From positions 62,001 through 126,000 of the forward strand of contig NZ_AUFQ01000004.1 of the NCBI RefSeq assembly GCF_000426585.1: a DNA stretch of 64,000 nt, in the 5' to 3' direction. The position numbers and the translations under genes were made by a program. The notes below the pieces were generated by a model. It saw only the letters and a program-made list of their open reading frames with translations, was not told the DNA's origin and made no database searches. The DNA comes from Segatella baroniae DSM 16972 = JCM 13447 (GTDB lineage: Bacteria; Bacteroidota; Bacteroidia; Bacteroidales; Bacteroidaceae). Below are positions 33,181 through 41,590 of the stretch, one piece after another. How positions within the stretch are numbered: the first letter of the stretch is position 1; every line of letters starts with the position of its first letter.

Positions 33181-33885
33181 TCATTTGCGCATGAGCCACT
33201 GCCGTGTGGGCTGGTCGAACTTCTCGATGGCGTAGCGCAGCAAGGTGCGGGGCATTTCCCGGCGGTGGGCTTCCACGAAGTCGTAGAGCCGCTCGGCGTC
33301 TTTCTTTCCGGCCTCGCGCAGCATCCAACCGATGGCTTTGTGCATGAGGTCGTGGGGATGGCCCATCATCTTCACGGCCAGTTGGTAAGTGTCTTCCAGG
33401 TCACCGCGGCGGATGAAGGCGGCCGTTGCGACCATGGCGATGCGGTTGTCCCACAGCAGCGGACTTTCGGCCAGGCGATAAAGGATGTCGCGCGGCTTGT
33501 CCAAGAGATAGCCGCCCACGATCTGCGGAGCCGAGAGGTCGACGAGATCCCAGTTGTTGATGCGGGCGGTCATGGAGAGATAGAAGTCGAAAACCTCCCG
33601 ACTCACCTCCTTGCGGCATTGCAGCGTGAGGATGAAGAGGCCGCATTCGCGCATCTCATGCCACGTGCTGGCCAGCAGTCCCTTGACGGTGGCGAGCGGG
33701 GCGTGCTTGAATTCCTTGGCCACGAGCCTGATGTTGGGCACCACGACGCCCATGAAGCGGTCGCCTTCGCCGTACTCCCCCTCGCCCGTCTTGAAGAAAC
33801 GGGGCAGAAACAATCGTTTCTCCTCGGAATGCAAGGCCTGCAGCGCCTCGTAGATGTCATTGATTTGTTGCTTCGTTTTCGTCAT
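33181..33885 (-). CDS. AlkD-family DNA alkylation repair protein
   Basis: A 234-residue all-helical protein of the HEAT-like AlkD fold, a glycosylase family removing bulky or positively charged alkylated purines. Features: FKTGEGEYGEGDRFMGVVVPNIR near residue 30-55, INNWDLVDLSAPQIVGGYLL near 110 and RRGDLEDTYQLAVKMMGH. The NWDLVD motif places the conserved Trp and Asp of the DNA-binding concave surface. It is probably monocistronic; the repeat array C lies just downstream. Confidence 0.9.
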   Translation of the reverse strand: MTKTKQQINDIYEALQALHSEEKRLFLPRFFKTGEGEYGEGDRFMGVVVPNIRLVAKEFKHAPLATVKGLLASTWHEMRECGLFILTLQCRKEVSREVFDFYLSMTARINNWDLVDLSAPQIVGGYLLDKPRDILYRLAESPLLWDNRIAMVATAAFIRRGDLEDTYQLAVKMMGHPHDLMHKAIGWMLREAGKKDAERLYDFVEAHRREMPRTLLRYAIEKFDQPTRQWLMRK

Positions 33886-33933
33886 ATTTCAATATCCTTG
33901 GATGTGATTCGTCTGTCACTTCGCCGTCCGCCG

Positions 33934-34317
33934 TCATTCTTTCGGCTGCCTGTCGCGATATTCCATGGGCGTGCAACCCAGATGTTGCTTCACGTATCGG
34001 CTGAATAAGCTCGTGTTGGAGAAGCCTGTCTTGTTGGAAATCTCCTTCACGCTCAGCTCCGTGTTGCGCAGTTCGTGCGTGATGGCCGCCAGCGTGTACT
34101 CCCGAATCCATTCGTTGGCGGTCTTGCCCGAGTTTTTCTTGCATATCATGGTGAGGTCTTCATGCAGGCAGATGGCCAAAAGATTCATTTGGATGCGTTC
34201 TATGGCAGGTGTGTCAAGCTGTTTAACGTCGCCTATCACGACCAAGTCTTCATCCCGACAGGCCCAGTCGAGGTCTACATCAGCGGGATTCTGCACTATC
34301 CATTCTTCCTTTTCCAT
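33934..34317 (-). CDS. AraC-family regulator with apparent internal deletion
   Basis: 127 residues. The C-terminus is a complete-looking AraC second helix-turn-helix (LSVKEISNKTGFSNTSLFSRY, then HLGCTPMEYRD). The N-terminus (LDTPAIERIQMNLLAICLH) resembles the beginning of the sensor domain of Prevotella/Bacteroides AraC proteins of about 280 residues. The two join abruptly at CLHEDLTMICKKNSGKTANE, where one expects about 150 more residues including the first helix-turn-helix. It may be a remnant or a mini-regulator. A -7 box (complement of 34362-34369) remains upstream. Confidence 0.6.
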   Translation of the reverse strand: MEKEEWIVQNPADVDLDWACRDEDLVVIGDVKQLDTPAIERIQMNLLAICLHEDLTMICKKNSGKTANEWIREYTLAAITHELRNTELSVKEISNKTGFSNTSLFSRYVKQHLGCTPMEYRDRQPKE

Positions 34318-34528
34318 GTGTCGATGTCCTTATTTGCCATTTTTCCAACAGCTTTCGATGGCAAAAATACAGCTTATTTTCGATATACAATGTTTTATTT
34401 GCAAAACAATCGGTTCTTTTCAGGACTGTATTCCCATAACCAACACTCTTGTTCCGAAATGGAATGCTCCATGTTTTCCAAAACTCCCATAACTTTGCAG
34501 GCGAAACGGAACAAGTCATATAGAAGAT

Positions 34529-34624
34529 ATGTACAAAGCAAGAATGTGGATTGTCCTGGCTTCCGCCATGCTGACGGTTGCCGGATGCAGAGAGAGATGT
34601 GCAAGTTTACCGAACGGGGCTTGA
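34529..34624 (+). CDS. Tiny lipoprotein-like peptide (31 residues) or gene remnant
   Basis: ATG at 34529, TGA at 34622-34624. It begins MYKARMWIVLASAMLTVAGC: charged start, hydrophobic core and lipobox VAGC, followed by only eleven residues, RERCASLPNGA. A -7 box lies 31 bp before the ATG. It is either a small entericidin-like lipoprotein or the preserved start of a deleted lipoprotein gene. Confidence 0.4.
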   Translation: MYKARMWIVLASAMLTVAGCRERCASLPNGA

Positions 34625-34643
34625 CGGATTGTCATAGATTTTG

Positions 34644-34651
34644 TATCTTTG
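34644..34651 (+). promoter_or_regulatory. -7 box of the HAD hydrolase gene
   Basis: TATCTTTG lies 11-17 bp before the possible ATGs at 34663 and 34669, implying a very short 5' leader. Confidence 0.65.
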
Positions 34652-34662
34652 CGACATATTTG

Positions 34663-35463
34663 ATGGCTATGGACAAGAAAATCAAAGCTCTGTTTTTCGA
34701 TATCGACGGCACCTTGGTCAGTTTTGCGACCCATCGTGTGCCCGATTCGGCTGTCTCTGCCCTGGAAGAAGCCAAGCGCAGAGGGCTGAAAATCTACATA
34801 TCGACCGGCCGCGCCGTGCGCCTGATCGTGAATCTGCAGCAAATCGACAGGCTCGTCGACGGCTACGCCTCCACCAGCGGGGCCTATTGTTTCGTGGGAA
34901 AGGAGACCGTTTGCTGCGAATCCATGCTGCGGGAGGATGTCGACAGGGTGCTGGAGGCCTGCCGGGCGTGGCGCGTCCCCGTCGTCATCGTGGGCACGTC
35001 GAAGGTGGCCGAGTATCTGGACGACGGGGTGATAGACCGTTCTTTCAGAGTGGGGCTGGGGCTTCATGACTTCCGTTTCGACCCTTTGGACGAGGTGATG
35101 CGGGAACCCATCCTGCAACTCACGCCCTTCTTCTCGCCCAGCCAGGAAGCCGAAATCATGCCGAAGCTCAGGAATTGTACGAGTGGAAGGTGGACAGACG
35201 CCTTCATCGACATCACTTCGATGAAGGCAGACAAGGGCATTGGCTTGCGGGCCATGGCCGAACATGAAGGATTCGACGCGGCCGAGACCATGGCGTTCGG
35301 CGACGGCGGCAACGACATCCCCCTTTTGCGGGCGGCCGGTATCGGCGTGGCCATGGGCAACGGACGTGACGACGTGAAGGCCATCGCCGACTATGTGACG
35401 ACACACATCGACGCGGATGGCGTCGCCCATGCCCTCCGTCACTTCAATGTCATCCAACAGTAG
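34663..35463 (+). CDS. Cof-type HAD-IIB sugar-phosphatase-like hydrolase
   Basis: About 266 residues. Motif I KALFFDIDGTLVSF holds the nucleophile and acid Asp; the Thr of ISTGRA is motif II; Lys in SMKADKGIGL is motif III; GDGGNDIPLLRAAG is motif IV with GVAMGNG after it. The cap between motifs II and III is the IIB type. Such enzymes dephosphorylate sugar phosphates or flavin/pyridoxal phosphates; the substrate is unknown. Starts at 34663 (MAMDKK) or 34669. The GH29 gene follows 32 bp downstream. Confidence 0.9.
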   Translation: MAMDKKIKALFFDIDGTLVSFATHRVPDSAVSALEEAKRRGLKIYISTGRAVRLIVNLQQIDRLVDGYASTSGAYCFVGKETVCCESMLREDVDRVLEACRAWRVPVVIVGTSKVAEYLDDGVIDRSFRVGLGLHDFRFDPLDEVMREPILQLTPFFSPSQEAEIMPKLRNCTSGRWTDAFIDITSMKADKGIGLRAMAEHEGFDAAETMAFGDGGNDIPLLRAAGIGVAMGNGRDDVKAIADYVTTHIDADGVAHALRHFNVIQQ

Positions 35464-35495
35464 ATTCTCATTTAACATTTCTCATCTTATCATTT

Positions 35496-36836
35496 ATGAA
35501 AAAAATTATCGTTGCGGCACTGTTGGCAGGCATGTCCTTGCCGCTCATGGCCCAGAAGGCAGCCGAGGATTCCACGGCTTGGAAGTCGCGAATGCAATGG
35601 TTCAAGGACGCGAAGCTCGGCATATTCATCCACTGGGGTATCTATGCCGTGGACGGCGTGTCGGAAAGTTGGTCGTTCCATAACGAGCGGGTGCCCTACG
35701 CCGACTACATGGCGCAGGCCAAACGCTTCACGGGCAGCAAGTGGAACGCCCAGAATTGGGTGGATTTGATCAAGGAGAGTGGCGCCAGATACGCCGTGAT
35801 GACCACGAAACACCACGACGGCGTGGCACTGTGGAACACCAAGGCAGGCAAACTCAGCACCGTGAAGACCACAAAGGCGAAGCGCGACTTCATCACGCCG
35901 TTTGTCAACGAGCTGCGGCGGCAGAACTTGAAGGTAGGTCTCTACTACTCGTTGCTCGACTGGAGTCACAACGATTACCCGAATTTCACGAAGAGCAAGA
36001 GCCGCTACAAGATTGCCGAAGACCCCAAACGGTGGAATCGTTTCGTGGACTTCAACTTCGCACAACTTGGCGAATTACGCAACCAATTCAACCCCGACCT
36101 GTGGTGGTTTGACGGCGACTGGGAGCAGAGCGCGGAGGATTGGCGGGCCCCGCAGCTGGTGGCTTTCCTGCGGGAGGGCAACCCCAACGTGGTCATCAAC
36201 AGCCGCGTGCAGGGCTACGGCGACTACGCGACGCCCGAAGTGGGCGGCCCCGTGCAGCAGCCGACCGCCCCCTATTGGGAACTCTGCATGACGATGAACG
36301 ATTCCTGGGGCTACCAGCACAAGGACACGCTGTTCAAGTCGCCCTACGAACTGCTGCGCTCGTTCTGCGACTGCCTGAGCATGGGCGGCAATCTGCTGCT
36401 CGACTTCGGCCCACGCGAGGACGGAACGATTCCCGAACCCGAAGTGGCCATCCTGAAAGAGTTCGGCCGCTGGACGGCGAAACACCACGAAGCCATCTAC
36501 GGAACCGACGCCGGTGTCTACAAAGACGCCTTCCAGGGCTACACCACCTTGAGCAAAGACCACCGCACGCTCTACCTCTTCATCCCCTACCAGCCGCATG
36601 GCGAGGTGGAGGTGAAGGGCCTGTTGACGAAGCTGAAGGGCGCGCGCGTCGTGGGAAGCAACACGCCGCTGCGCTGGAAGATCTACAATGAGGCCGACTG
36701 GCGGGCCGAACCGGGCAACCTCTACATCGAGATTCCCGAGCAGGAACTCGACAGCGAGATTACGGTCGTGGCCCTCGACCTGGAAAAACCCGTCGAGATG
36801 TACGTGAAGAAAGACGTGCGCCAGTTCCAGCAATGA
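35496..36836 (+). CDS. GH29 alpha-L-fucosidase, exported
   Basis: A 446-residue secreted enzyme (signal MKKIIVAALLAGMSLPLMAQ). GH29 features: QWFKDAKLGIFIHWGIYAV near residue 35, YAVMTTKHHDGVALW near 100 (conserved His pair), and NPDLWWFDGDW near 205 where the Asp of WFDGDW is the expected nucleophile. A C-terminal beta domain follows. It would release fucose from host or plant glycans in the periplasm or at the surface. The FucP-like transporter is 10 kb away, not linked. Confidence 0.92.
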   Translation: MKKIIVAALLAGMSLPLMAQKAAEDSTAWKSRMQWFKDAKLGIFIHWGIYAVDGVSESWSFHNERVPYADYMAQAKRFTGSKWNAQNWVDLIKESGARYAVMTTKHHDGVALWNTKAGKLSTVKTTKAKRDFITPFVNELRRQNLKVGLYYSLLDWSHNDYPNFTKSKSRYKIAEDPKRWNRFVDFNFAQLGELRNQFNPDLWWFDGDWEQSAEDWRAPQLVAFLREGNPNVVINSRVQGYGDYATPEVGGPVQQPTAPYWELCMTMNDSWGYQHKDTLFKSPYELLRSFCDCLSMGGNLLLDFGPREDGTIPEPEVAILKEFGRWTAKHHEAIYGTDAGVYKDAFQGYTTLSKDHRTLYLFIPYQPHGEVEVKGLLTKLKGARVVGSNTPLRWKIYNEADWRAEPGNLYIEIPEQELDSEITVVALDLEKPVEMYVKKDVRQFQQ

Positions 36837-36877
36837 AGCCTTTGGCCGGCAGCCGGCCGACAACGGACGAAGGTCGC

Positions 36878-36920
36878 AAACCTAATCGTAAGCAACACGC
36901 TTGCGGTTAGGTTTTCTTTT
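36878..36920 (+). terminator. Terminator after fucosidase gene
   Basis: AAACCTAATCGTAAGC and GCTTGCGGTTAGGTTT form a 16-bp stem (two G-U pairs) with loop AACAC, then TTTCTTTT. The remainder of the 36837-37185 gap is an AT-rich promoter region. Confidence 0.85.
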
Positions 36921-37107
36921 TGGCGTTTTCACGCCCCATTTCCGGCAAAGTATCACCAACAGAAGATTCCTTCCGGCGATTCAAGACGGACCGCTTTACA
37001 AACTGTAAGCAAACCATGTTAAAACGTTCACTTTTAAATTGAAAGCCAACTGCTAAATTTCAATCGTTTTCCGGTCGAAAAATAGTTATGAAATAACGTT
37101 AAAAGAC

Positions 37108-37139
37108 TTGCCAAATTACAAATAAATTGCATACATTTG
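37108..37139 (+). promoter_or_regulatory. Promoter of the YwqK-like gene
   Basis: TTG at 37108-37110 and TACATTTG at 37132-37139, gap 21 bp. Confidence 0.65.
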
Positions 37140-37185
37140 CACCCGGATTCAAACAACAACCTATAACTATTTATTGACAACTGAT

Positions 37186-37698
37186 ATGAAAAAAGTCCTT
37201 TTGATGGCAGTTTGTGTAATGGTATCCATGACGAGTTTCGGACGCAAGAGCGTCGTCTTGGACAATGCGAAGGTCGTGACCGACACGATTTTCTATGCCG
37301 ACAACATGCAGAATGTCGCCAAGCGCGCGGAAGCTTCCTACTACCGTCTGCTCAAAACGCAGAACGTAGGCGCAAAGAAGCAGGAGGTTTTCCAGGATTT
37401 CTACATGAACGGAACGCTGAAAGCCGAAGGAGGCTACAGCTTCATCGACCTGGGCAACGACGCCAACACCCTGCTGAACGGCAAGGTCACCACCTATTAC
37501 AGGAATGGCAAGGAACGCTGGCATGGCAACTACATCAATGGCAAGCGCCATGGGTACTTCACTTTGCAGCTGCGTGATGGCGGAATCGCCGTCATCCAGT
37601 TTGAAAACGGTAAGTCGAAGTTCGACTACTTCACCGTGACGCAGAAGGACGGGACGATGCAGAAGCGTCCTATCGACGAATTGAAATCTCTCTTATAA
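37186..37698 (+). CDS. Exported MORN/YwqK-like repeat protein
   Basis: About 170 residues with signal MKKVLLMAVCVMVSMTSFG. The C-terminal part has MORN/YwqK-type Gly-aromatic repeats (GKVTTYYRNGKERWHGNYING, then GKRHGYFTLQLRDGG). The ATG at 37186 is preferred over an upstream TTG. The annotation 'antitoxin' used for YwqK proteins is not supported here because it is exported and has no toxin neighbour. Function unknown. Confidence 0.65.
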   Translation: MKKVLLMAVCVMVSMTSFGRKSVVLDNAKVVTDTIFYADNMQNVAKRAEASYYRLLKTQNVGAKKQEVFQDFYMNGTLKAEGGYSFIDLGNDANTLLNGKVTTYYRNGKERWHGNYINGKRHGYFTLQLRDGGIAVIQFENGKSKFDYFTVTQKDGTMQKRPIDELKSLL

Positions 37699-37736
37699 GA
37701 TAATTTTACAAAAGTCTCTATTTAAAAATGTATTGA

Positions 37737-37768
37737 AAAAGGCCTGCTTCGTGAGAAGCGGGCCTTTT
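37737..37768. terminator. Bidirectional terminator
   Basis: AAAAGGCCTGCTTC and GAAGCGGGCCTTTT pair around GTGA, with A and T tracts on the two sides; it is shared by the YwqK-like gene and xth. Confidence 0.8.
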
Positions 37769-37823
37769 ATCGTTGGTGGCTGTCGTGAAGACGGACCGGC
37801 GTGCGCATGGAGTAGCACGGCGG

Positions 37824-38579
37824 TCATGCCTCGTCGAGCACCAGTTCCACAGGGCAGTGGTCGCTGCCGTAGATTTCCGTGTGTATGCTGGCTTCGTGCA
37901 GTCGGTCGCGCAGCCGGTCGGAGATGAGGAAATAGTCGATGCGCCAGCCTGTATTCTTCTCGCGGGCACGGAAACGGTAGCTCCACCAGCTGTAGGTCAC
38001 CTCCTCGGGGTGCAGCGTCCGGAACGTATCCGTAAAGCCGTTGCCGAGCAGCGTGGTCATCTTGGCGCGCTCTTCGTCCGTGAATCCCGCGTTGCGGCGG
38101 TTCGTCTTCGGGTTCTTGAGGTCGATTTCCTCGTGCGCTACGTTCATGTCGCCGCATACGATGACAGGCTTCGCCTTGTCGAGCGTGTGCAGATAGGCCT
38201 GGAAATCGTCTTCCCATTTCATCCGATAGTCGAGCCGGCGCAGCTCATCCTGCGAGTTCGGCGTGTAGACCGTGACGAGATGGAAGTCTGGGTATTCGAG
38301 CGTGATGACACGTCCTTCATGGTCGTGCTCGTCGATACCGATTCCGTAGCTGACATTCATCGGATGATGCTTCGCATAGATGGCCGTTCCGCTGTAGCCT
38401 TTCTTGTCGGCATAGTTCCAATAGCTCTCATATCCATCGAACTGCAGGTCGAGTTGTCCGGCCTGCATCTTCGTTTCCTGAAGGCAGAAGAAGTCTGCGT
38501 CCAGCTCACGGAAAGTCTTTTCAAACTCTTTTCCGACAGCGGCACGCAGACCGTTCACGTTCCATGAAATGAACTTCAT
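37824..38579 (-). CDS. xth: Exodeoxyribonuclease III / AP endonuclease
   Basis: A 251-residue enzyme of the exonuclease-endonuclease-phosphatase fold cutting DNA at abasic sites. The ATG at 38579 starts directly at MKFISWNVNGLRAA. Further signatures: FFCLQETKMQ (metal-binding Glu), VYTPNS, VIVCGDMNVAHEEIDL and a closing YGSDHCPVEL (catalytic Asp-His). It follows the DUF4840 gene by 16 bp, probably one transcript. Confidence 0.96.
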   Translation of the reverse strand: MKFISWNVNGLRAAVGKEFEKTFRELDADFFCLQETKMQAGQLDLQFDGYESYWNYADKKGYSGTAIYAKHHPMNVSYGIGIDEHDHEGRVITLEYPDFHLVTVYTPNSQDELRRLDYRMKWEDDFQAYLHTLDKAKPVIVCGDMNVAHEEIDLKNPKTNRRNAGFTDEERAKMTTLLGNGFTDTFRTLHPEEVTYSWWSYRFRAREKNTGWRIDYFLISDRLRDRLHEASIHTEIYGSDHCPVELVLDEA

Positions 38580-38595
38580 AGGCAGATGATGGGGA

Positions 38596-39228
38596 TTAAA
38601 TCTTTGTCCGGATGACAACGGCGGTGTTGATGGCATAGGTCGCGCCGTCGACTTTCAGCTCCCTCACCAGCAGATAGAACAGATTCTTCCCCTTGTAGTA
38701 TTGCATGACGGGGTAGTAGGTGGTCTGGTTTGTCTGCAAATACTGGTCGATGAAGCTCAATTCGCATGTCTTCCCTTTGTATGTGAAGGACAGTTTCTTG
38801 TCTTTGGGAACCACGATATACTGATAGAACTGGGCTTCCCAGTCGGTCTTTCTCATGACATAGGGCATGTGGATGTCCAAAACGAGCTGCTGGCTGCCCG
38901 CGTTGTTGAGCACATCCTTCGCCATATTGTCGGAAGTGTAGTTAGCAAACTGCTTCACGGGGAACGCCTCCATGGCCAGCGTGGAGTCGTTGCCGGCAAT
39001 CTGCCATGCAACCGCGGTCGAGTCGCTCTTTCTGGTCTCCTCGTTGTAGAAGAAAATCCAGCCGTTGTATTGGCCTGTCGCGGCGTTCAATCCCTGCATG
39101 CGCTGCGCGCGCGTGAGGTTGAAGACCTGAGTGTCAGGGCTGTCGCCGTTGTCTCCGAGACAGGAAGTCAATGAAGTGGTCGTCAACAGGAGTGCGGCCA
39201 CCATCCATAAATAATGCAATTGTTTCAT
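38596..39228 (-). CDS. DUF4840-like lipoprotein
   Basis: About 210 residues. The ATG at 39228 gives signal MKQLHYLWMVAALLLTTTSL with lipobox LTSC. The mature part is beta-rich (YNGWIFFYNEETRKSDSTAVAW; QYIVVPKDKKLSFTYKG), resembling the Bacteroidales DUF4840 lipoproteins. Function unknown. It may be co-transcribed with xth. Confidence 0.6.
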   Translation of the reverse strand: MKQLHYLWMVAALLLTTTSLTSCLGDNGDSPDTQVFNLTRAQRMQGLNAATGQYNGWIFFYNEETRKSDSTAVAWQIAGNDSTLAMEAFPVKQFANYTSDNMAKDVLNNAGSQQLVLDIHMPYVMRKTDWEAQFYQYIVVPKDKKLSFTYKGKTCELSFIDQYLQTNQTTYYPVMQYYKGKNLFYLLVRELKVDGATYAINTAVVIRTKI

Positions 39229-39307
39229 GATTTCTGTGATTTTAATTGTTATCATACTGTTTTTATAGTCTTGCTTTGGCATTTGAAGGAAATCAAAGGC
39301 CTTCCGT

Positions 39308-39901
39308 TTAGATTCTCTTCGACTCTCCGCGCAACAGGTTCATGAACTCCTCACGCGTCTTGGCCTGGTTGAAGGCCCCGCTGAAGTCGCTCGTCGTGGT
39401 GATGGAGTTCTGCTTTTCCACGCCTCGCATCTGCATGCACATGTGCTTGGCCTCGACGACCACCATCACGCCCATGGGCTTCAGCGTGTCCTGGATGCAG
39501 TCCTTGATTTGCTGCGTCAGCCTTTCCTGCACCTGCAGGCGGTGGCTGAAGATGTCGACGACCCGCGCGATCTTGCTCAGGCCGGTGATATAGCCATTCG
39601 GGATGTAGGCCACGTGCACCTTTCCGTAGAACGGCAGCATGTGGTGTTCGCACATCGAGAAGAAGTCGATGTCCTTGACGATGACCATTTGGTTGTATTT
39701 CTCTTCAAAGAGCGCGTCGGTGAGCACCTTGTGCGGGTTCTGCGCGTAGCCGCGGGTGAGCACCTGCATGGCCTTGGCCACCCGCATGGGCGTCTTCTGC
39801 AACCCGTCGCGCCCGGGGTCTTCGCCCAACAGCCGGAGGACGGCGTGATAGTGGGCGGCCAGCTGGTCGAGTCCCTCTCTGTATTCTGTTTCCGGATTCA
39901 T
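39308..39901 (-). CDS. folE: GTP cyclohydrolase I
   Basis: First enzyme of folate/pterin synthesis, GTP to 7,8-dihydroneopterin triphosphate; 197 residues from the ATG at 39901. Signatures: [15 protein letters not shown] near residue 80 (zinc Cys and His), [20 protein letters not shown] near 110, and [15 protein letters not shown] near 150 with the third zinc ligand. It is the last gene of the minus-strand group starting at 43865. Confidence 0.97.
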   Translation of the reverse strand: MNPETEYREGLDQLAAHYHAVLRLLGEDPGRDGLQKTPMRVAKAMQVLTRGYAQNPHKVLTDALFEEKYNQMVIVKDIDFFSMCEHHMLPFYGKVHVAYIPNGYITGLSKIARVVDIFSHRLQVQERLTQQIKDCIQDTLKPMGVMVVVEAKHMCMQMRGVEKQNSITTTSDFSGAFNQAKTREEFMNLLRGESKRI

Positions 39902-39955
39902 TGTCGTTTCGTTGCGATTCGTCGTCACCCCGTGCGTTGCGGCGGCTCAATCGTC

Positions 39956-40702
39956 CTAATATTGTACGGTTATCTTGCCCCTGACGATGCAAGCCTGCTT
40001 ATATCCCATCTCCTTGAGGTGCTGCAGCATGCGGTCGGCCTCCTCGAATGTGCGGTAGTTGCCCACCCTGCATATCCAGCGAGGTGAATAGAAGTGGACA
40101 TAAACCGGCTCGTCGGGGAACTTCATCTTTATGTTTGAACCAATCTTCTCGGCTTTTATTCTGTCTTCTCTTGAGTTGCCGCCGGCATAGGCCTGCACCC
40201 GATAGCCGGTCACCTTGTAGCTTCTGCGCATCACTTTCTTGCGCATGTCGACGGTGGGAATGTCCATTCCCGTGTCTTCAAGCCCCGTCTTTTCGGTCGT
40301 CTCCGCCTTCCGGGCCGTTTCGCGGCGTTCCGTCTCCTTTCTGTCGGCCTCACGCTGCTCCGTCCGCGTCGAGTCGTGTTTGGCTTCGCGCGGCCTTTCC
40401 TTCCTGACACTGTCGGGCTGCGCTTCTTTCCGACCTGGCTTCTGGCCGTTTCTTATGCTGTCGCTTTTGGTCAAAGGTGCTGTCGCCACCTTCACATCCT
40501 TGGGCCCGTCGGTCGCCCCTCCGCCCGTGACTTTCGTCGCAGACCTTTTCCCGTTGACGAGTTTTTCTATTTCCTTGCTTTGGTGAATCGTCACGTTTCC
40601 CCGCCCGGTCTGTTGCGTCTGAACGTGCTCGGTATAGGTCTGCGCTTCGGCCGTCGTCAAACCGCAGAACAGCAAGAGTATGATTGTGACGAGTTGGTGC
40701 AT
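39956..40702 (-). CDS. SPOR-domain exported protein
   Basis: 248 residues with signal MHQLVTIILLLFCGLTTAEA. The middle (about 45-160) is a low-complexity Arg/Lys/Glu/Thr region. The C-terminus is a SPOR fold: YRVQAYAGGNSREDRIKAEK, then VYVHFYSPRWICRVGNYRTF. SPOR domains bind denuded septal peptidoglycan, so it probably acts at the division site. Its place between tpiA and folE is, from memory, conserved in Bacteroides. Confidence 0.85.
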   Translation of the reverse strand: MHQLVTIILLLFCGLTTAEAQTYTEHVQTQQTGRGNVTIHQSKEIEKLVNGKRSATKVTGGGATDGPKDVKVATAPLTKSDSIRNGQKPGRKEAQPDSVRKERPREAKHDSTRTEQREADRKETERRETARKAETTEKTGLEDTGMDIPTVDMRKKVMRRSYKVTGYRVQAYAGGNSREDRIKAEKIGSNIKMKFPDEPVYVHFYSPRWICRVGNYRTFEEADRMLQHLKEMGYKQACIVRGKITVQY

Positions 40703-40790
40703 AGTTGCGTTTGCGTTAGAAAGTACGGGGCGGGCGACCATCCCACCGGGAGAGCGCCTCCCGCCCTGTACAGATTCCGTTTGTTCGCGA

Positions 40791-41552
40791 TTACTTTTTC
40801 CAAGCGTCGATGATACCCTTGAAGTCGGCGCACTTCAGCGAAGCACCACCGATCAAGCCACCGTCGATATTGGGCTTGGAGAAGAGTTCGGGAGCGTTGG
40901 AAGCCTTGCAGCTGCCGCCGTAGAGGATGGAGGTCTCATCGGCAACAGCCTGTCCATACTTCTCCGCAACGATGGAACGGATGTAGGCCAACATCTCCTC
41001 GGCCTGGTCGGAAGTGGCGGTCTTGCCCGTTCCGATGGCCCAAATGGGCTCGTAGGCCAACACGATGTTCTTCCATTCCTCGGCTGTGAGGTTGAAAACG
41101 CTGCCGTCCAGCTCAGCCTTCACCACCTCGTTCTGGCGGTTGGCTTCGCGCTCTTCAAGCGTTTCGCCGCAGCAGAAGATGATCTTCAGACCGTTGGCGA
41201 GTGCCAGCTGCACCTTCTCCTTCAGGATTTCGGCGGTCTCGCCATAGTACTCGCGACGCTCCGAGTGGCCGAGGATGACGTACTGGGCACCCGTGCTCTT
41301 CACCATTTCGGCGGAAACCTCACCCGTATAGGCACCCTTGGCCTTGTCGGCGCAGTTCTCGGCACCGAGAGCGACGACGTTCCTGTCCAACACATCGGCA
41401 ACTTTTGCCAAGTGGATGAACGGCGTGCAGACGACAACTTCGCAGTTGGGCCTGTCGGCCTTCATGGCTTCATTGATCTCATTGGCGAGCGCGATGCCGT
41501 CTTGCAGGTTCATGTTCATTTTCCAGTTGCCTGCTACAATTTTCTTTCTCAT
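40791..41552 (-). CDS. tpiA: Triosephosphate isomerase
   Basis: Glycolytic interconversion of dihydroxyacetone phosphate and glyceraldehyde 3-phosphate; 253 residues. The ATG at 41552 starts [15 protein letters not shown] (Asn, Lys). [10 protein letters not shown] holds the catalytic His and [15 protein letters not shown] the catalytic Glu and flexible loop; [12 protein letters not shown] binds phosphate. It lies 38 bp after the BT_3928-like gene. Confidence 0.98.
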   Translation of the reverse strand: MRKKIVAGNWKMNMNLQDGIALANEINEAMKADRPNCEVVVCTPFIHLAKVADVLDRNVVALGAENCADKAKGAYTGEVSAEMVKSTGAQYVILGHSERREYYGETAEILKEKVQLALANGLKIIFCCGETLEEREANRQNEVVKAELDGSVFNLTAEEWKNIVLAYEPIWAIGTGKTATSDQAEEMLAYIRSIVAEKYGQAVADETSILYGGSCKASNAPELFSKPNIDGGLIGGASLKCADFKGIIDAWKK

Positions 41553-41590
41553 TGTCTTTTGCTTGTTAAATAAATAATAATGTATAGCGA

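Larger units (their letters stand above)
34318..34662. other. AT-rich gap with three -7 boxes and a tiny lipoprotein-like frame
   Basis: 345 bp. It holds the minus-strand box for the AraC gene (34362-34369), a plus-strand box TAACTTTG (34490-34497) before the short frame at 34529-34624, and TATCTTTG (34644-34651) before the HAD gene. Confidence 0.6.

Noticed and set aside
37186-37698. Toxin-antitoxin antitoxin (YwqK label)
   Set aside because: The protein carries a signal peptide, has MORN-like repeats and lacks any toxin-like neighbour, so the label would mislead.
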